Shown: positions 7,697 to 15,556 of the stretch, piece after piece
Layout: each line of letters begins with the position of its first letter
Numbering within the stretch: the stretch's first letter is position 1
Assembly (NCBI RefSeq): GCF_001719165.1
Contig: NZ_CP017057.1
Coordinates: 2,108,001-2,172,000 of the forward strand
Direction of reading: 5' to 3'
Source of the DNA: Erythrobacter litoralis
GTDB lineage: Bacteria > Pseudomonadota > Alphaproteobacteria > Sphingomonadales > Sphingomonadaceae
DNA length: 64,000 bases
Notes under the pieces: generated by a model
Told to the model about the DNA's origin: nothing
What the model saw: only the letters and a program-made list of their open reading frames with translations
The model's database searches: none
Made by a program: the position numbers and the translations under genes

Positions 7697-7797
7697 TTAG
7701 GGAAGTGGCCTGCAAACACCTGAAACGCTGTGCGACCACAACCTGTTGTATTTTATTGCCTTTGAAAGAAAAAGAAATGGGGAGAAAAGCTAGGTCT

Positions 7798-7847
7798 TTT
7801 GCTTTGGGAGCAGAGGGTCGCTGGTTCGAATCCAGTCTCCCCGACCA
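7798..7847 (+). pseudogene. 3' fragment of tRNA-Pro(TGG); attachment site (attR)
   Basis: The bases form an anticodon stem-loop (TTTGC, loop TTTGGGA with anticodon TGG, then GCAGA), a variable loop, an intact T arm (GCTGG TTCGAAT CCAGT), the 3' acceptor strand CTCCCCG, discriminator A and CCA. The D arm and true 5' end are missing, and the sequence upstream is AT-rich. The integrase lies just to the left. This matches the duplicated 3' tRNA segment left at one end of an element inserted in a tRNA gene, so the complete tRNA-Pro should lie at the far left end of the element. A TGGGGAG at 7778-7784 could pair with the acceptor strand, possibly by chance. Confidence 0.8.
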
Positions 7848-7872
7848 CATCTCTCGCCCGCCATTCCGGCCG

Positions 7873-9309
7873 TTACGGCGCCGCGTCGCGCGTTTCGCGC
7901 ATCTCCTCCAGCATCGCCGCGTCGAGCCGGTAGGCATAGAGCAGCGGGAGCGCGGCAAGGCAGAACAGCGCGGGCACGATCGATACGCCCCATTGCACGA
8001 AGTCGAGCACGGCCTGCGGCTGGACCACGTCCGGTCCGCGCGCCGTGATCAGCCCGCCCGCCTCGAGCAGCAGGCCGACGATGAACGGGCCCAGTGCGCC
8101 CGCGACATTCTCGACGAAGGTGAAGACCCCGCTCATCACGCCTTCGCGCCCCTCGCCCGATTGCAGGCGATCATATTCCATCGTGTCGGGCAGCATGGCG
8201 AGCGCGCACAGCAGCGTGCCGGTCGAGAATGCTCCGATCAGCGCGGCACGCGCGTGGAACAGCCATGCCGCCTCGCCCGGCACCCATGCGAACCAGGACG
8301 CAAGGCCCGCACCGTAGAGGACAAGCAGGACGAGATAGGTCTCGCGCTTGCCTGCCCTTGCGATGACCCAGCGCCAGGCGGGCACGCTTACGATACCCGC
8401 CACGCTGAAAAGGCCGAAATAGGCCCCGATCTCGCCCGGCCCGAAACCGAGCACGAGATCGAAGAAATAGGGGGTGCAGGCAAGCACGGTCGAAAGCACT
8501 GCAAGCTGGCACAGCTTGACCAGAGTCAGCAGGCGGAAGGGCGCATTGGCAAAGACCCGCGCGGTGTCGATGAAGGGGCTTAGGAGAAGCTCGCGCGCAT
8601 CGAGCCGGGCGGGCGGGCCGGGCCGCTCGGGACCGGGCAGACGCGCCGCGCCGAAAAAGACGATGAGGCACAATCCCGCCGCCGCGATCCCCAGCACCGT
8701 GCCCATCACCCGGTAGCCGGCTTCGGGCGTACCCATCGCGCCCACCAGAAGCGGCGCTCCGGCCGATCCGGCGGTAACGCCCGCCAGCAGGAAGAACACC
8801 CGGAAACTCATCAGCCGCGTGCGCGCGTCGTAATCGGGCGCGATGTCGGGCGGCATGGCGAGATAGGGGATGGTGAAGATCGAATAGGCGGTCGAATAGA
8901 GCAGCAGCAGCGCCGTCGCGGCGAACGCGGCTGCCGTGCCCTCCAGCCCGAGCGCCGAAAGATTGAAGAACAGCGTGAAGCTCGCCCCCAATGCAAGCGC
9001 TCCGACCAGAAGGTAGATCCGCCGTGGGCCCCAGCGGTGGCGCGTGCGGTCGGAAAGCGCGCCGATCAATGGGTCGATGATCCCGTCATAAAGCCGCGCG
9101 ACGAGAATGATAGTTCCCGCAAGCGCCGGCGAGATGCCGAGAAAGCTCGTCATCACGAACAGCGCGAACAGCGCCATGGCGTTGAACAGCGCGCCAGTTG
9201 CAAAGGAGCCGGAAGCCCAGGTGATCTGCGCCAGAGTGCCGACCGGAACGGCGCCCCTTTGCCCCGGAGCGGAAGCTTGGGGCGCGAGCGGGGCGGCCGC
9301 CTCGGTCAC
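7873..9309 (-). CDS. MFS sugar/cation symporter, GPH family
   Basis: A 478-residue inner-membrane transporter with about twelve hydrophobic segments. The GPH (glycoside-pentoside-hexuronide:cation symporter) signature appears in the first loop, VARLYDGIIDPLIGALSDRTRHRWGPRR, equivalent to the family motif D(P)xxGxxSDRtrsrwGrRRP. The GTG start at 9309 overlaps the stop of the upstream gene (GTGA), which couples the two; no good ATG is nearby. Related GPH carriers often take up glycosides or other polar aglycones with a cation. Because its operon starts at the regulatory site at 10081, it probably imports a substrate or intermediate of the catabolic cluster. Its end is 25 bases from the tRNA-Pro fragment. 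Confidence 0.82.
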   Translation of the reverse strand: MTEAAAPLAPQASAPGQRGAVPVGTLAQITWASGSFATGALFNAMALFALFVMTSFLGISPALAGTIILVARLYDGIIDPLIGALSDRTRHRWGPRRIYLLVGALALGASFTLFFNLSALGLEGTAAAFAATALLLLYSTAYSIFTIPYLAMPPDIAPDYDARTRLMSFRVFFLLAGVTAGSAGAPLLVGAMGTPEAGYRVMGTVLGIAAAGLCLIVFFGAARLPGPERPGPPARLDARELLLSPFIDTARVFANAPFRLLTLVKLCQLAVLSTVLACTPYFFDLVLGFGPGEIGAYFGLFSVAGIVSVPAWRWVIARAGKRETYLVLLVLYGAGLASWFAWVPGEAAWLFHARAALIGAFSTGTLLCALAMLPDTMEYDRLQSGEGREGVMSGVFTFVENVAGALGPFIVGLLLEAGGLITARGPDVVQPQAVLDFVQWGVSIVPALFCLAALPLLYAYRLDAAMLEEMRETRDAAP

Positions 9310-9974
9310 GAAAAGCTGACCGACTTGCCCGGACCTGCCCTGCGATTCATCACGTAGACCCCGCCCATGCTGCCGAAATTGATCCGCATGTCCTCGTCGC
9401 AATAGACGACGTCGGAATGGAGTTTCGGCGGCTTCAGTTCGCGGCGCAGGTCGCTGCCCGGCTCCAGCCCGAACTGTTCGCGAAGGTCCTCGGAGCTCAC
9501 GCCTTCGGGCGGGACGATTTCGACCGCGTAGAATTCGACCGAATAGCGCTGCGGCTGGTCCTGCGCGATGTCATAGCGGCCCCACACGATCAGCCGCGCC
9601 GAATGCGCCTCGTCTGGCGTCGTGATCTCGGTCACGTTGTTGTAATGGCGGCCTTCGACGCGGATTTCCTGGTCGATCTCGTGGACCTTGACGGGCACGT
9701 CGCCGAACGTGTTGAAGCTCTGCAATTTCAGGGACGAGACATGCCGGATGGGCTTGCCCGCCGTGTGGCGCGGACCGAACTGGGCGAAATGCGAAGCCCA
9801 GGGCGAAGCGACGAAATCCTGCCGGTCGAGCGGGCGCGGGACCGGCGTCAGCGGGACAAGCTCCCCGATCAGCGCATGGATCCGATCGAAGGTCGCGTCG
9901 TCATAGGTCCCGTCGCTCTGGCAGGCATCGATCGCCGCGCGCAGATCCTGCTTCAGCCCGTCGACATCACTCAT
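9306..9974 (-). CDS. PAP/fibrillin-like lipid-binding protein
   Basis: A 222-residue soluble protein starting MSDVDGLKQDLRAAIDACQ. The layout, an N-terminal helix followed by a beta-rich domain that ends YCDEDMRINFGSMGGVYVMNRR, matches the plastid lipid-associated protein (fibrillin) fold, whose final strand has the pattern Y-L-D-E-D-L-R-I..G..G...V. Fibrillins bind hydrophobic small molecules and quinones. No signal peptide is seen, so it is likely cytoplasmic. It is the first gene of the unit, with the GPH transporter coupled behind it by a GTGA overlap, so it may bind or carry the imported hydrophobic compound. The family call rests on a short C-terminal pattern and overall size. Confidence 0.6.
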   Translation of the reverse strand: MSDVDGLKQDLRAAIDACQSDGTYDDATFDRIHALIGELVPLTPVPRPLDRQDFVASPWASHFAQFGPRHTAGKPIRHVSSLKLQSFNTFGDVPVKVHEIDQEIRVEGRHYNNVTEITTPDEAHSARLIVWGRYDIAQDQPQRYSVEFYAVEIVPPEGVSSEDLREQFGLEPGSDLRRELKPPKLHSDVVYCDEDMRINFGSMGGVYVMNRRAGPGKSVSFS

Positions 9975-10080
9975 GGCGCATCCCCTTTGCCGTGCGACTA
10001 TGCCCCCGCGCGCCAAAGCGCGAAAGGCCCATGGCAAGAGAGGCAGAGCCGCGCCTTTTCCCAAATCGCCTTGGCCGTGC

Positions 10081-10097
10081 TATCCGCTGCGCGAACA
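10081..10097. promoter_or_regulatory. Cluster operator, copy 1
   Basis: TATCCGCTGCGCGAACA, matching TRTCCG-N5-CGRAYA. It lies between the divergent PAP/GPH unit (107 bases away) and the aldehyde dehydrogenase unit (55 bases away). Confidence 0.7.
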
Positions 10098-10151
10098 GGC
10101 GGCGCGTAGATGGCTGCCCCGCCTGATGCGAGCGGTCAGGAAGCGACGACC

Positions 10152-11690
10152 ATGAACGAAATGACCAAGCCGGATCTGTCGCGAGGCGCAGCTTTCGCCC
10201 GCCCGCCCGAAGCCGCTGACCTCGCCCTGCCCGCCCCGGCCCTTGACGCGCCCGGCACAGGCGAAGGTCAGACGCTGGTTTACGCAGCCAGAGAAGAGCC
10301 ATTCGCCTTCGTGCCGCATACCGCTCCTGGCGAGGCCGATGCGCTTGTCGCCGCCGCGCGCGATGCTTTCGAAACCGGACCGTGGCGCTCGATGCCCGTG
10401 ACCGAGCGTGCCGCGACGCTGCGGCGGGTCAGCGCGCTGGTGCGCGATCATGCCGATGAACTCGCCCGGCTGCAGACGCTAGAAACCTCGATCGTCATCT
10501 CGCAATCGCGCGGTATGCATGTCGCGCGCACGGCGGAAAACTTCACCTTCTTCGCGGACCTTCTCGCCGGCCATTCGGGGGAAAGCTACGAACAGTCGGG
10601 GCGCTATCTTTCGATCGTCACGCGCGAGCCCGTTGGCGTCGCGGTGCTGATCGCGCCGTGGAACGCGCCGCTCGTGCTCGCCTCGATGAAGCTTGCCGCG
10701 GCGCTTTCGCTCGGCAATTCGGTGATCCTGAAGCCTTCCGAATACGCCCCGCTCGCGGTGCTTAGGCTGGCCGAACTGGTGCGCGAGGCAGGCGTGCCCG
10801 ATGGCGTCGTGCAGGTCGCCTGCGGGACCGGGCCGGGGATCGGCAATGCGCTGGTGAGCCATCCGGGCGTCGACGTGGTCGGCTTCATCGGCGGGACCGA
10901 GACGGGCAAGCGGATCATGGCTTCGGCCGCAGGCAGTCTCAAGAAGGTCGGCCTCGAACTCGGCGGGAAATCGGCGAACATCATCCTCGCCTCGGCCGAC
11001 CTCGAACGCGCGGTCGACGGATCGCTCATGGGCATTTTCGCCGGGAACGGTGAACAGTGCCTCGCTGGATCGCGCATCCTCGTCGAGGAAAGCGTGGCGG
11101 ATGAATTCACCGCGCGCTTCACGGCGCGCACGAAGGCGCTCAAGGTCGGGGACCCGTTCGATCCGGCCTCGGAAATCGGCCCCATGGCCTTCGCCGCGCA
11201 TTTCGAGAAACTGCTCGCATTCGGCGAGACCGCCCATTCGGACCCGGCCTACACCGTGCTGGCGGGCGGCAAGCGGGTCGAGGGCATGGAAAAGGGCTAT
11301 TTCTTCGCCCCCACCGTGGTCGAGGCCTGCGACAATTCCACCACGCTGTGCCAGACCGAATTGTTCGGGCCGTTCGTCACGATCCAGCGCGTGCAGGGTC
11401 TCGACGAAGCGCTCGCGATCGCGAATGAAAGCGAATTCGGGCTTGCCTCCTATATCTGGTCGGACGACCTGCCTTCGGTGATGCGCGCACGGCGGGTGCT
11501 GCGTGCCGGGACAGTGTGGGTCAACACGCCGATGGCGCGCGACCTGCGCTCACCCTTTGGCGGGTACAAGCAATCGGGCATCGGGCGCGACGGCCTTCCC
11601 GGCTCGATCGAATTGTTCACAGAGGAAAAGACGACGCTGATCCCGCAGGAACCGCTGGACCTGCCGAAGATGGGCGCCGGGGAAGGATAG
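10152..11690 (+). CDS. NAD(P)-dependent aldehyde dehydrogenase
   Basis: A 512-residue ALDH-superfamily enzyme that oxidises an aldehyde to an acid. The general base Glu is in LELGGKSANI and the nucleophilic Cys in GNGEQCLAGSR. The cofactor-binding FIGGTETGKRI motif and the C-terminal PFGGYKQSGIGRDG are present. The start is the ATG at 10152 (MNEMTKPDLS); an upstream ATG would add residues that overlap the operator region. It is the first gene of a unit with a methyltransferase and its small partner, separated by four bases from the next gene. The specific aldehyde is unknown. It is one of three ALDHs in the cluster and the most divergent of them. Confidence 0.9.
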   Translation: MNEMTKPDLSRGAAFARPPEAADLALPAPALDAPGTGEGQTLVYAAREEPFAFVPHTAPGEADALVAAARDAFETGPWRSMPVTERAATLRRVSALVRDHADELARLQTLETSIVISQSRGMHVARTAENFTFFADLLAGHSGESYEQSGRYLSIVTREPVGVAVLIAPWNAPLVLASMKLAAALSLGNSVILKPSEYAPLAVLRLAELVREAGVPDGVVQVACGTGPGIGNALVSHPGVDVVGFIGGTETGKRIMASAAGSLKKVGLELGGKSANIILASADLERAVDGSLMGIFAGNGEQCLAGSRILVEESVADEFTARFTARTKALKVGDPFDPASEIGPMAFAAHFEKLLAFGETAHSDPAYTVLAGGKRVEGMEKGYFFAPTVVEACDNSTTLCQTELFGPFVTIQRVQGLDEALAIANESEFGLASYIWSDDLPSVMRARRVLRAGTVWVNTPMARDLRSPFGGYKQSGIGRDGLPGSIELFTEEKTTLIPQEPLDLPKMGAGEG

Positions 11691-11694
11691 GTCG

Positions 11695-12834
11695 ATGGGC
11701 AAGCATGACGTCATGACGCCCGAGGCGGACGAGGCGCCTTTCGGATTCGCACCGAACCATGATGAGGCGGCGCGGCTGGGATTTGTCGGCGCGCTCAAGA
11801 AATTCGTCAATTTCGACCTCGAAAACCGGCTCGCCGCGCTGTTCGACAATGATCTCGTCCCCGCCGCCGGGACGCCGCCCGAAACCCGCGCCGAGGCGGC
11901 CGCCCTCGTCGAGGACCACCCACTTTATCAACTGTGGGGCACGCTCACCTTTCACAGCCAGAACCTTTTGTGGGACGCGGTGCAGGTCACGACCGACCGC
12001 ACGATCGACGGTGCCGTCGCGCAATATCGCGCGGTGATCGAGAGCGAGAGCCTTGGGAGCATCGCGCTGTCGGACGAACTGCTGGTCAAGGCCCCCGTCG
12101 CCACGACCGAAATCCACCGCCAGCCCGGCGGCTACTGGCGCGAGAAGCGCGCGGACGATCTCGAGGCGGCGCTCAATTATTCGGGCACGGTCGAACTTTA
12201 TCGCATCGCCAAGGGCATGGCCGCGGGCGAACGCCCCGCCCCCGACAGTTTCGGCCGCTTCGTCGCAGCGGTCGCGCGCAAATACGCCCCCGATCTCGAA
12301 CCCAAGGCCGTGCTCGACATGGGCTGCGGCACGGGCGAGCAGACGCTGGCCTACAAGCGCGAATGGCCGGGGGCCGAAGTCCACGGGATCGACGTCGCCC
12401 GGCCCTTCATCCGCTTCGCCCATGCCTATGCCGAAAATGCGGGCGTGCCGGTCCACTTCGCCGAGATGGATGCAGGCGCGACGCATTACCCGGATGAAAG
12501 CTTCGACCTCATCGTCTCGATCATCATGTTCCATGAAACCAGCAAGGCGCAGGTCAGGGACATCATGCGCGAAAGCTGGCGGCTGCTGCGGCCGGGCGGG
12601 CTCGTCTGCCATCTAGACGTGCCGTATCAGCCGGATCGCGTCCCGCTGATCAAGCAGGTCACGAACCACTGGCAGGTGCGCCACAATGGCGAGCCGTTCT
12701 GGAGCGGTTTTGCCGAGCTCGACATGAAAGCCGAAGCGATCGCGGCGGGCTTCGATCCGGAACACGCCTTTGCCACCTACGAAGCGGTCGGGCCCGCCGC
12801 CTATCACTTCTTCGGCGGGCGCAAGCCGGCATGA
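11695..12834 (+). CDS. SAM-dependent methyltransferase, copy 1 of a paired family
   Basis: A 379-residue class I methyltransferase. The Rossmann motif I is VLDMGCGTGEQ (about residues 205-215), the acidic strand-2 end is GIDVARP, motif IV is FDLIVSIIMFHE, and RLLRPGG marks the post-motif. An N-terminal helical domain of about 150 residues precedes it and ends with IHRQPGGYW. That extension and the H-x-x-x-GG-(Y/W) motif recur in the two other methyltransferases of the cluster (21312-22397 and 35991-37040). The stop overlaps the start of a 100-aa helical partner by four bases. It probably O-, N- or C-methylates a substrate or intermediate; the acceptor is unknown. Confidence 0.85.
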   Translation: MGKHDVMTPEADEAPFGFAPNHDEAARLGFVGALKKFVNFDLENRLAALFDNDLVPAAGTPPETRAEAAALVEDHPLYQLWGTLTFHSQNLLWDAVQVTTDRTIDGAVAQYRAVIESESLGSIALSDELLVKAPVATTEIHRQPGGYWREKRADDLEAALNYSGTVELYRIAKGMAAGERPAPDSFGRFVAAVARKYAPDLEPKAVLDMGCGTGEQTLAYKREWPGAEVHGIDVARPFIRFAHAYAENAGVPVHFAEMDAGATHYPDESFDLIVSIIMFHETSKAQVRDIMRESWRLLRPGGLVCHLDVPYQPDRVPLIKQVTNHWQVRHNGEPFWSGFAELDMKAEAIAAGFDPEHAFATYEAVGPAAYHFFGGRKPA

Positions 12835-13133
12835 GCGAGACCGCCCTTCCCGAAGGCCCGCGTGCGGGCGACCGGCACACCACCTTCACCGACGATCCGG
12901 TCAAGGAACACCTGCTGCGCGGCCTCGTCACGGTGGCGATGGAACTGTCGGTCACGCGCGAGCGGGTCGCGACGCTCGAAGCGCTGCTGGTCGAGAACGG
13001 CGTGCTCGATCAGGGCGCGGCGGATGCCTATGAACCGGCGGGCGAAGACGCGGGCAAGCGCGCGGCGGAGCGCGAGAAGCTGGTCGCTGCGATCCTTGCC
13101 CCGATCATGGAAAGCCTCGCCAGGCCAAGCTGA
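12831..13133 (+). CDS. Small helical partner of methyltransferase 1
   Basis: A 100-residue acidic protein, coupled to the methyltransferase by an ATGA overlap. Its core (ELSVTRERVATLEALLVENG, then VLDQGAADAYEP) aligns by eye with the small proteins at 20956-21315 (TYHDRVTVLETVLAEKGIE) and 37037-37318 (VLTDRVMVIETLLEREGVV). The shared pattern is R-V-x-x-(L/I)-E-x-(L/V)-L-x-(E)-x-G followed by a second helix. The pattern also resembles the N-terminal helix of nitrile hydratase alpha subunits, though no metal motif is present. Likely a subunit or stabiliser of the methyltransferase; no named family is known to me. Confidence 0.75.
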   Translation: MSETALPEGPRAGDRHTTFTDDPVKEHLLRGLVTVAMELSVTRERVATLEALLVENGVLDQGAADAYEPAGEDAGKRAAEREKLVAAILAPIMESLARPS

Positions 13134-14027
13134 TCAGCCGGCCAGCCCTTCCCACTTGCGGTCGAGTTCATAGACCTCGTCGAAGCCGATCAGGCTGCAC
13201 ATCTCGGCGAACGAGAACAGGTCCACGTCATCGTGGATGCTGGTCCCCGTCTCCTTCAGCCGCCTGAGCGCGTGAATGCTCGCCGCCGCCGAAGCGAGCG
13301 CGGTCGTCGCCGGGAACAGCGCACCGGCAAAGCCCATCTCGGCAAGCGTTCCGGCGGGCAGGATGCGGGTGTTGCCGCCATCGGCCATGTTGACGATCGC
13401 GGGCGCGGGCAGGCGCTCGGCGACGAAGCGCATTTCCTCCTCGTCCCCCAATGCCTCGGGAAACAGCAGGTCGGCGCCCGCTTTCGCATAGGCATCGAGC
13501 CGGCGGAGCATGGGATCCAGCCCCTCGGGCGCCTTTGCATCCGAGCGTGCGATGATGAGCGGCGGCGTCTCGCCTCGCCGCGCCTCGCAGGCGACGGTGA
13601 TGCGCGCGACCATTTCCTCTGCCGGCACGACCTTCTTGCCCAGCGAATGTCCGCAGCGTTTGGGAAATTCCTGGTCCTCCAGCTGGATCGCGGCGACCCC
13701 CGCCTCCTCGTATCCGCGCACGGTGTGGCGCACGTTCAGAAGCCCGCCATAGCCCGTATCCGCGTCGGCGATGATCGCCATGCCGTCGCTGGCGCGCACC
13801 AGCGTCGTCACCCGCTCGAGCATCTGGGTGTAGGTCGCAATTCCCACGTCCGGCAGGCCGTGCGCCGAGGCGGTGAGCCAGAACCCGCTGGCAAAGCCGA
13901 TCTCGAAACCGGCCATACGCGCAAGCTTTGCCGCCATCATGTCGTGCATTCCTGGCGCGACGAAGAATTCGCGCGCCTCGAGCGCGGCGCGGAACGCTGG
14001 CGGGGGACTGGGGGGCGGGACGGTCAT
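13134..14027 (-). CDS. Isocitrate lyase / PEP mutase family enzyme
   Basis: A 297-residue TIM-barrel enzyme of the ICL/PEPM superfamily, close in size to 2-methylisocitrate lyase and oxaloacetate decarboxylase. Metal-binding ADADTGYGG, the flexible-loop catalytic segment FPKRCGHSLGKKVV (K-(R/K)-C-G-H) and IARSDA are present. The KRCGH motif fits true C-C lyases better than PEP mutase. It probably cleaves a 2-hydroxy dicarboxylate or tricarboxylate into a keto acid and a carboxylate. It is transcribed divergently from methylaspartate ammonia-lyase across the operator at 14106, so it may take up C4-C7 acids released by the pathway. The exact substrate is not deducible. Confidence 0.85.
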   Translation of the reverse strand: MTVPPPSPPPAFRAALEAREFFVAPGMHDMMAAKLARMAGFEIGFASGFWLTASAHGLPDVGIATYTQMLERVTTLVRASDGMAIIADADTGYGGLLNVRHTVRGYEEAGVAAIQLEDQEFPKRCGHSLGKKVVPAEEMVARITVACEARRGETPPLIIARSDAKAPEGLDPMLRRLDAYAKAGADLLFPEALGDEEEMRFVAERLPAPAIVNMADGGNTRILPAGTLAEMGFAGALFPATTALASAAASIHALRRLKETGTSIHDDVDLFSFAEMCSLIGFDEVYELDRKWEGLAG

Positions 14028-14105
14028 GGCTGGCTTCTCTCCCTTTTCGGATGCCTGAAAGCGATGGCGCGCCCCGGCCTCCCGGGCGAGCGACGCGCGG
14101 ATTTG

Positions 14106-14122
14106 CTCTCGCCAGTCGGATA
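14106..14122. promoter_or_regulatory. Cluster operator, copy 2
   Basis: CTCTCGCCAGTCGGATA. The right half is perfect (CGGATA) and the left half is weak. It lies 79 bases from each of the two divergent starts (14027 and 14201). Its complement shares the core TCCGACTGGCG with copies at 33077, 38806 and 47139. Confidence 0.6.
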
Positions 14123-14200
14123 GCCGACGAAGGCGCGCTGGCTTTGGCCGGGTCCGGGGCGAAGCGAAAGTTTCAGACGTGTTTCGGGGAAACAGGCGCC

Positions 14201-15436
14201 ATGCGCATCGACAGGGTCATCTTCGCGCCCGCACGCGGGGCATTCTTCTACGACGATCAGGCCGCGATCCGCGCCGGTCGGGAGATGGACGGCGTGGCCT
14301 ATCTCGGCGAGCCGCTGACGCCGGGCTTCCGACAGGTGCGCGAGCCGTCGCGCGCGCTCGGGATCGGGCTGGTGCTCGACGATGGAGCAATTGCCTGGGG
14401 CGACATGGTGAGCGTCCAGTATTCGGGAGCGGCGGGGCGCGACCCGGTGTTCGATCCCGCGGCGATTGAAGCCGCCTGCCGTGCGCGCGTCGTGCCCCTA
14501 CTGATCGGGATGGAAGCGGCGCCCGGGCCGGAGAACTGCGCCTTCGCCTTTAGGCATGACGATGAAGGCCGCCTTCCGCTCGCGATCGAATACGGGGTCA
14601 GCCAGGCCCTGCTGCGCGCCGCCGCCCATGCCCGGCGCGTGACCATGGCCGAGGTCGTTGCCGAAGCGCTCGGCCTGCCCGCGCCGGATGCGCCCGTGCC
14701 GATCTTCGCCCAGAGCGGGGACGACCGGCACAACGCGGTCGACACGATGATCCTGAAGAAGGTCGACGTCCTCCCCCACGGCCTCATCAATTCGGCCGGG
14801 AAGTTCGGGCCGGACGGGGCAACCTTCATCGATTACGTGCGCTGGGTGGCCGCCCGTATCGAGACGCTGGGCGAGCCGGGCTTTCGCCCCATTCTCCATT
14901 TCGACGTCTATGGCTGGATCGGTCTCGGCTTTTCGACCGATCCGGGCGAAGTCGCCCGCTTCATCGCCAGCCTCGCCGAAGAGGTGCCCGGTTACACGCT
15001 CCATATCGAATGCCCGGTCGATTACGGCTCGCGCGAGAAGACGATCGAGAATTACGCCGCCATCGTCGAGGCGCTGGACAGCCTTACCGACAGGGCCCGC
15101 GTGGTCGCGGACGAACACTGCAACACGCTCGCGGATATCGAGGCCTTCATCGCCGCGCGCGCGGCCCACGTGATCCAGGTCAAGACGCCCGATGTCGGGG
15201 ACCTGATGGACACCGCCCGCGCGATCCGTTCCGCACGCGCGGCAGGGATCGGGGCCTATTGCGGCGGGACAAGCGCGGAGACGGACCAGTCCGCGCGCGC
15301 CTGCGTCCACATCGCCCTTGCCGCGAGGGCCAGCATGATGCTGGCCAAGCCCGGAATGGGCGTCAACGAGGGGCTTGCCATCGTCGGCAACGAACAGGCC
15401 CGCGCCCTGGCCGAAATCGCCGCGCACCGGGTCTGA
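14201..15436 (+). CDS. mal: Methylaspartate ammonia-lyase
   Basis: A 411-residue enolase-superfamily enzyme that eliminates ammonia from (2S,3S)-3-methylaspartate to give mesaconate, or runs in reverse. All active-site residues of the clostridial enzyme can be placed: His193 in KVDVLPHGLIN, metal ligands Asp235 (HFDVYGWIG), Glu270 (HIECPVD) and Asp304 (VADEHCNT), and Gln326/Lys328 in VIQVKTPDVG. The SGDDRHNAVDTMILK block and the CGGTSAETDQSARA block are also conserved. The start is the ATG at 14201. In clostridia it serves glutamate fermentation with a B12 mutase, but no mutase is visible here. Its place opposite an ICL-family lyase and before the IclR regulator suggests that it removes nitrogen from a branched amino-dicarboxylate. 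Confidence 0.92.
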   Translation: MRIDRVIFAPARGAFFYDDQAAIRAGREMDGVAYLGEPLTPGFRQVREPSRALGIGLVLDDGAIAWGDMVSVQYSGAAGRDPVFDPAAIEAACRARVVPLLIGMEAAPGPENCAFAFRHDDEGRLPLAIEYGVSQALLRAAAHARRVTMAEVVAEALGLPAPDAPVPIFAQSGDDRHNAVDTMILKKVDVLPHGLINSAGKFGPDGATFIDYVRWVAARIETLGEPGFRPILHFDVYGWIGLGFSTDPGEVARFIASLAEEVPGYTLHIECPVDYGSREKTIENYAAIVEALDSLTDRARVVADEHCNTLADIEAFIAARAAHVIQVKTPDVGDLMDTARAIRSARAAGIGAYCGGTSAETDQSARACVHIALAARASMMLAKPGMGVNEGLAIVGNEQARALAEIAAHRV

Positions 15437-15556
15437 CACGCGGCACCGTGCGGGGTCCTTCCCCCGGCGGAGCAATTGTTCTACACAGGTCCCAAGTGGT
15501 TGGGGTCGCAGGTCAGGTGCGGGGGCGAAGACCCCTCACAGGGGAACGCGCGAGAC

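Noticed and set aside
7778..7847. Complete tRNA-Pro gene
   Set aside because: The D arm and normal 5' half are missing. Only the 3' half is tRNA, so it is called an att remnant.
7602..7958. Minus-strand open frame containing RLDSNQRPSAPKAKDL across the tRNA fragment
   Set aside because: This is the well-known false protein produced by translating the antisense of a tRNA 3' end; it also overlaps the att site and the transporter end.
15437..15556. The same cluster operator before the IclR gene
   Set aside because: No TRTCCG-N5-CGRAYA match; only a different short dyad (CCCAA-GTGG-TTGGG) is present.
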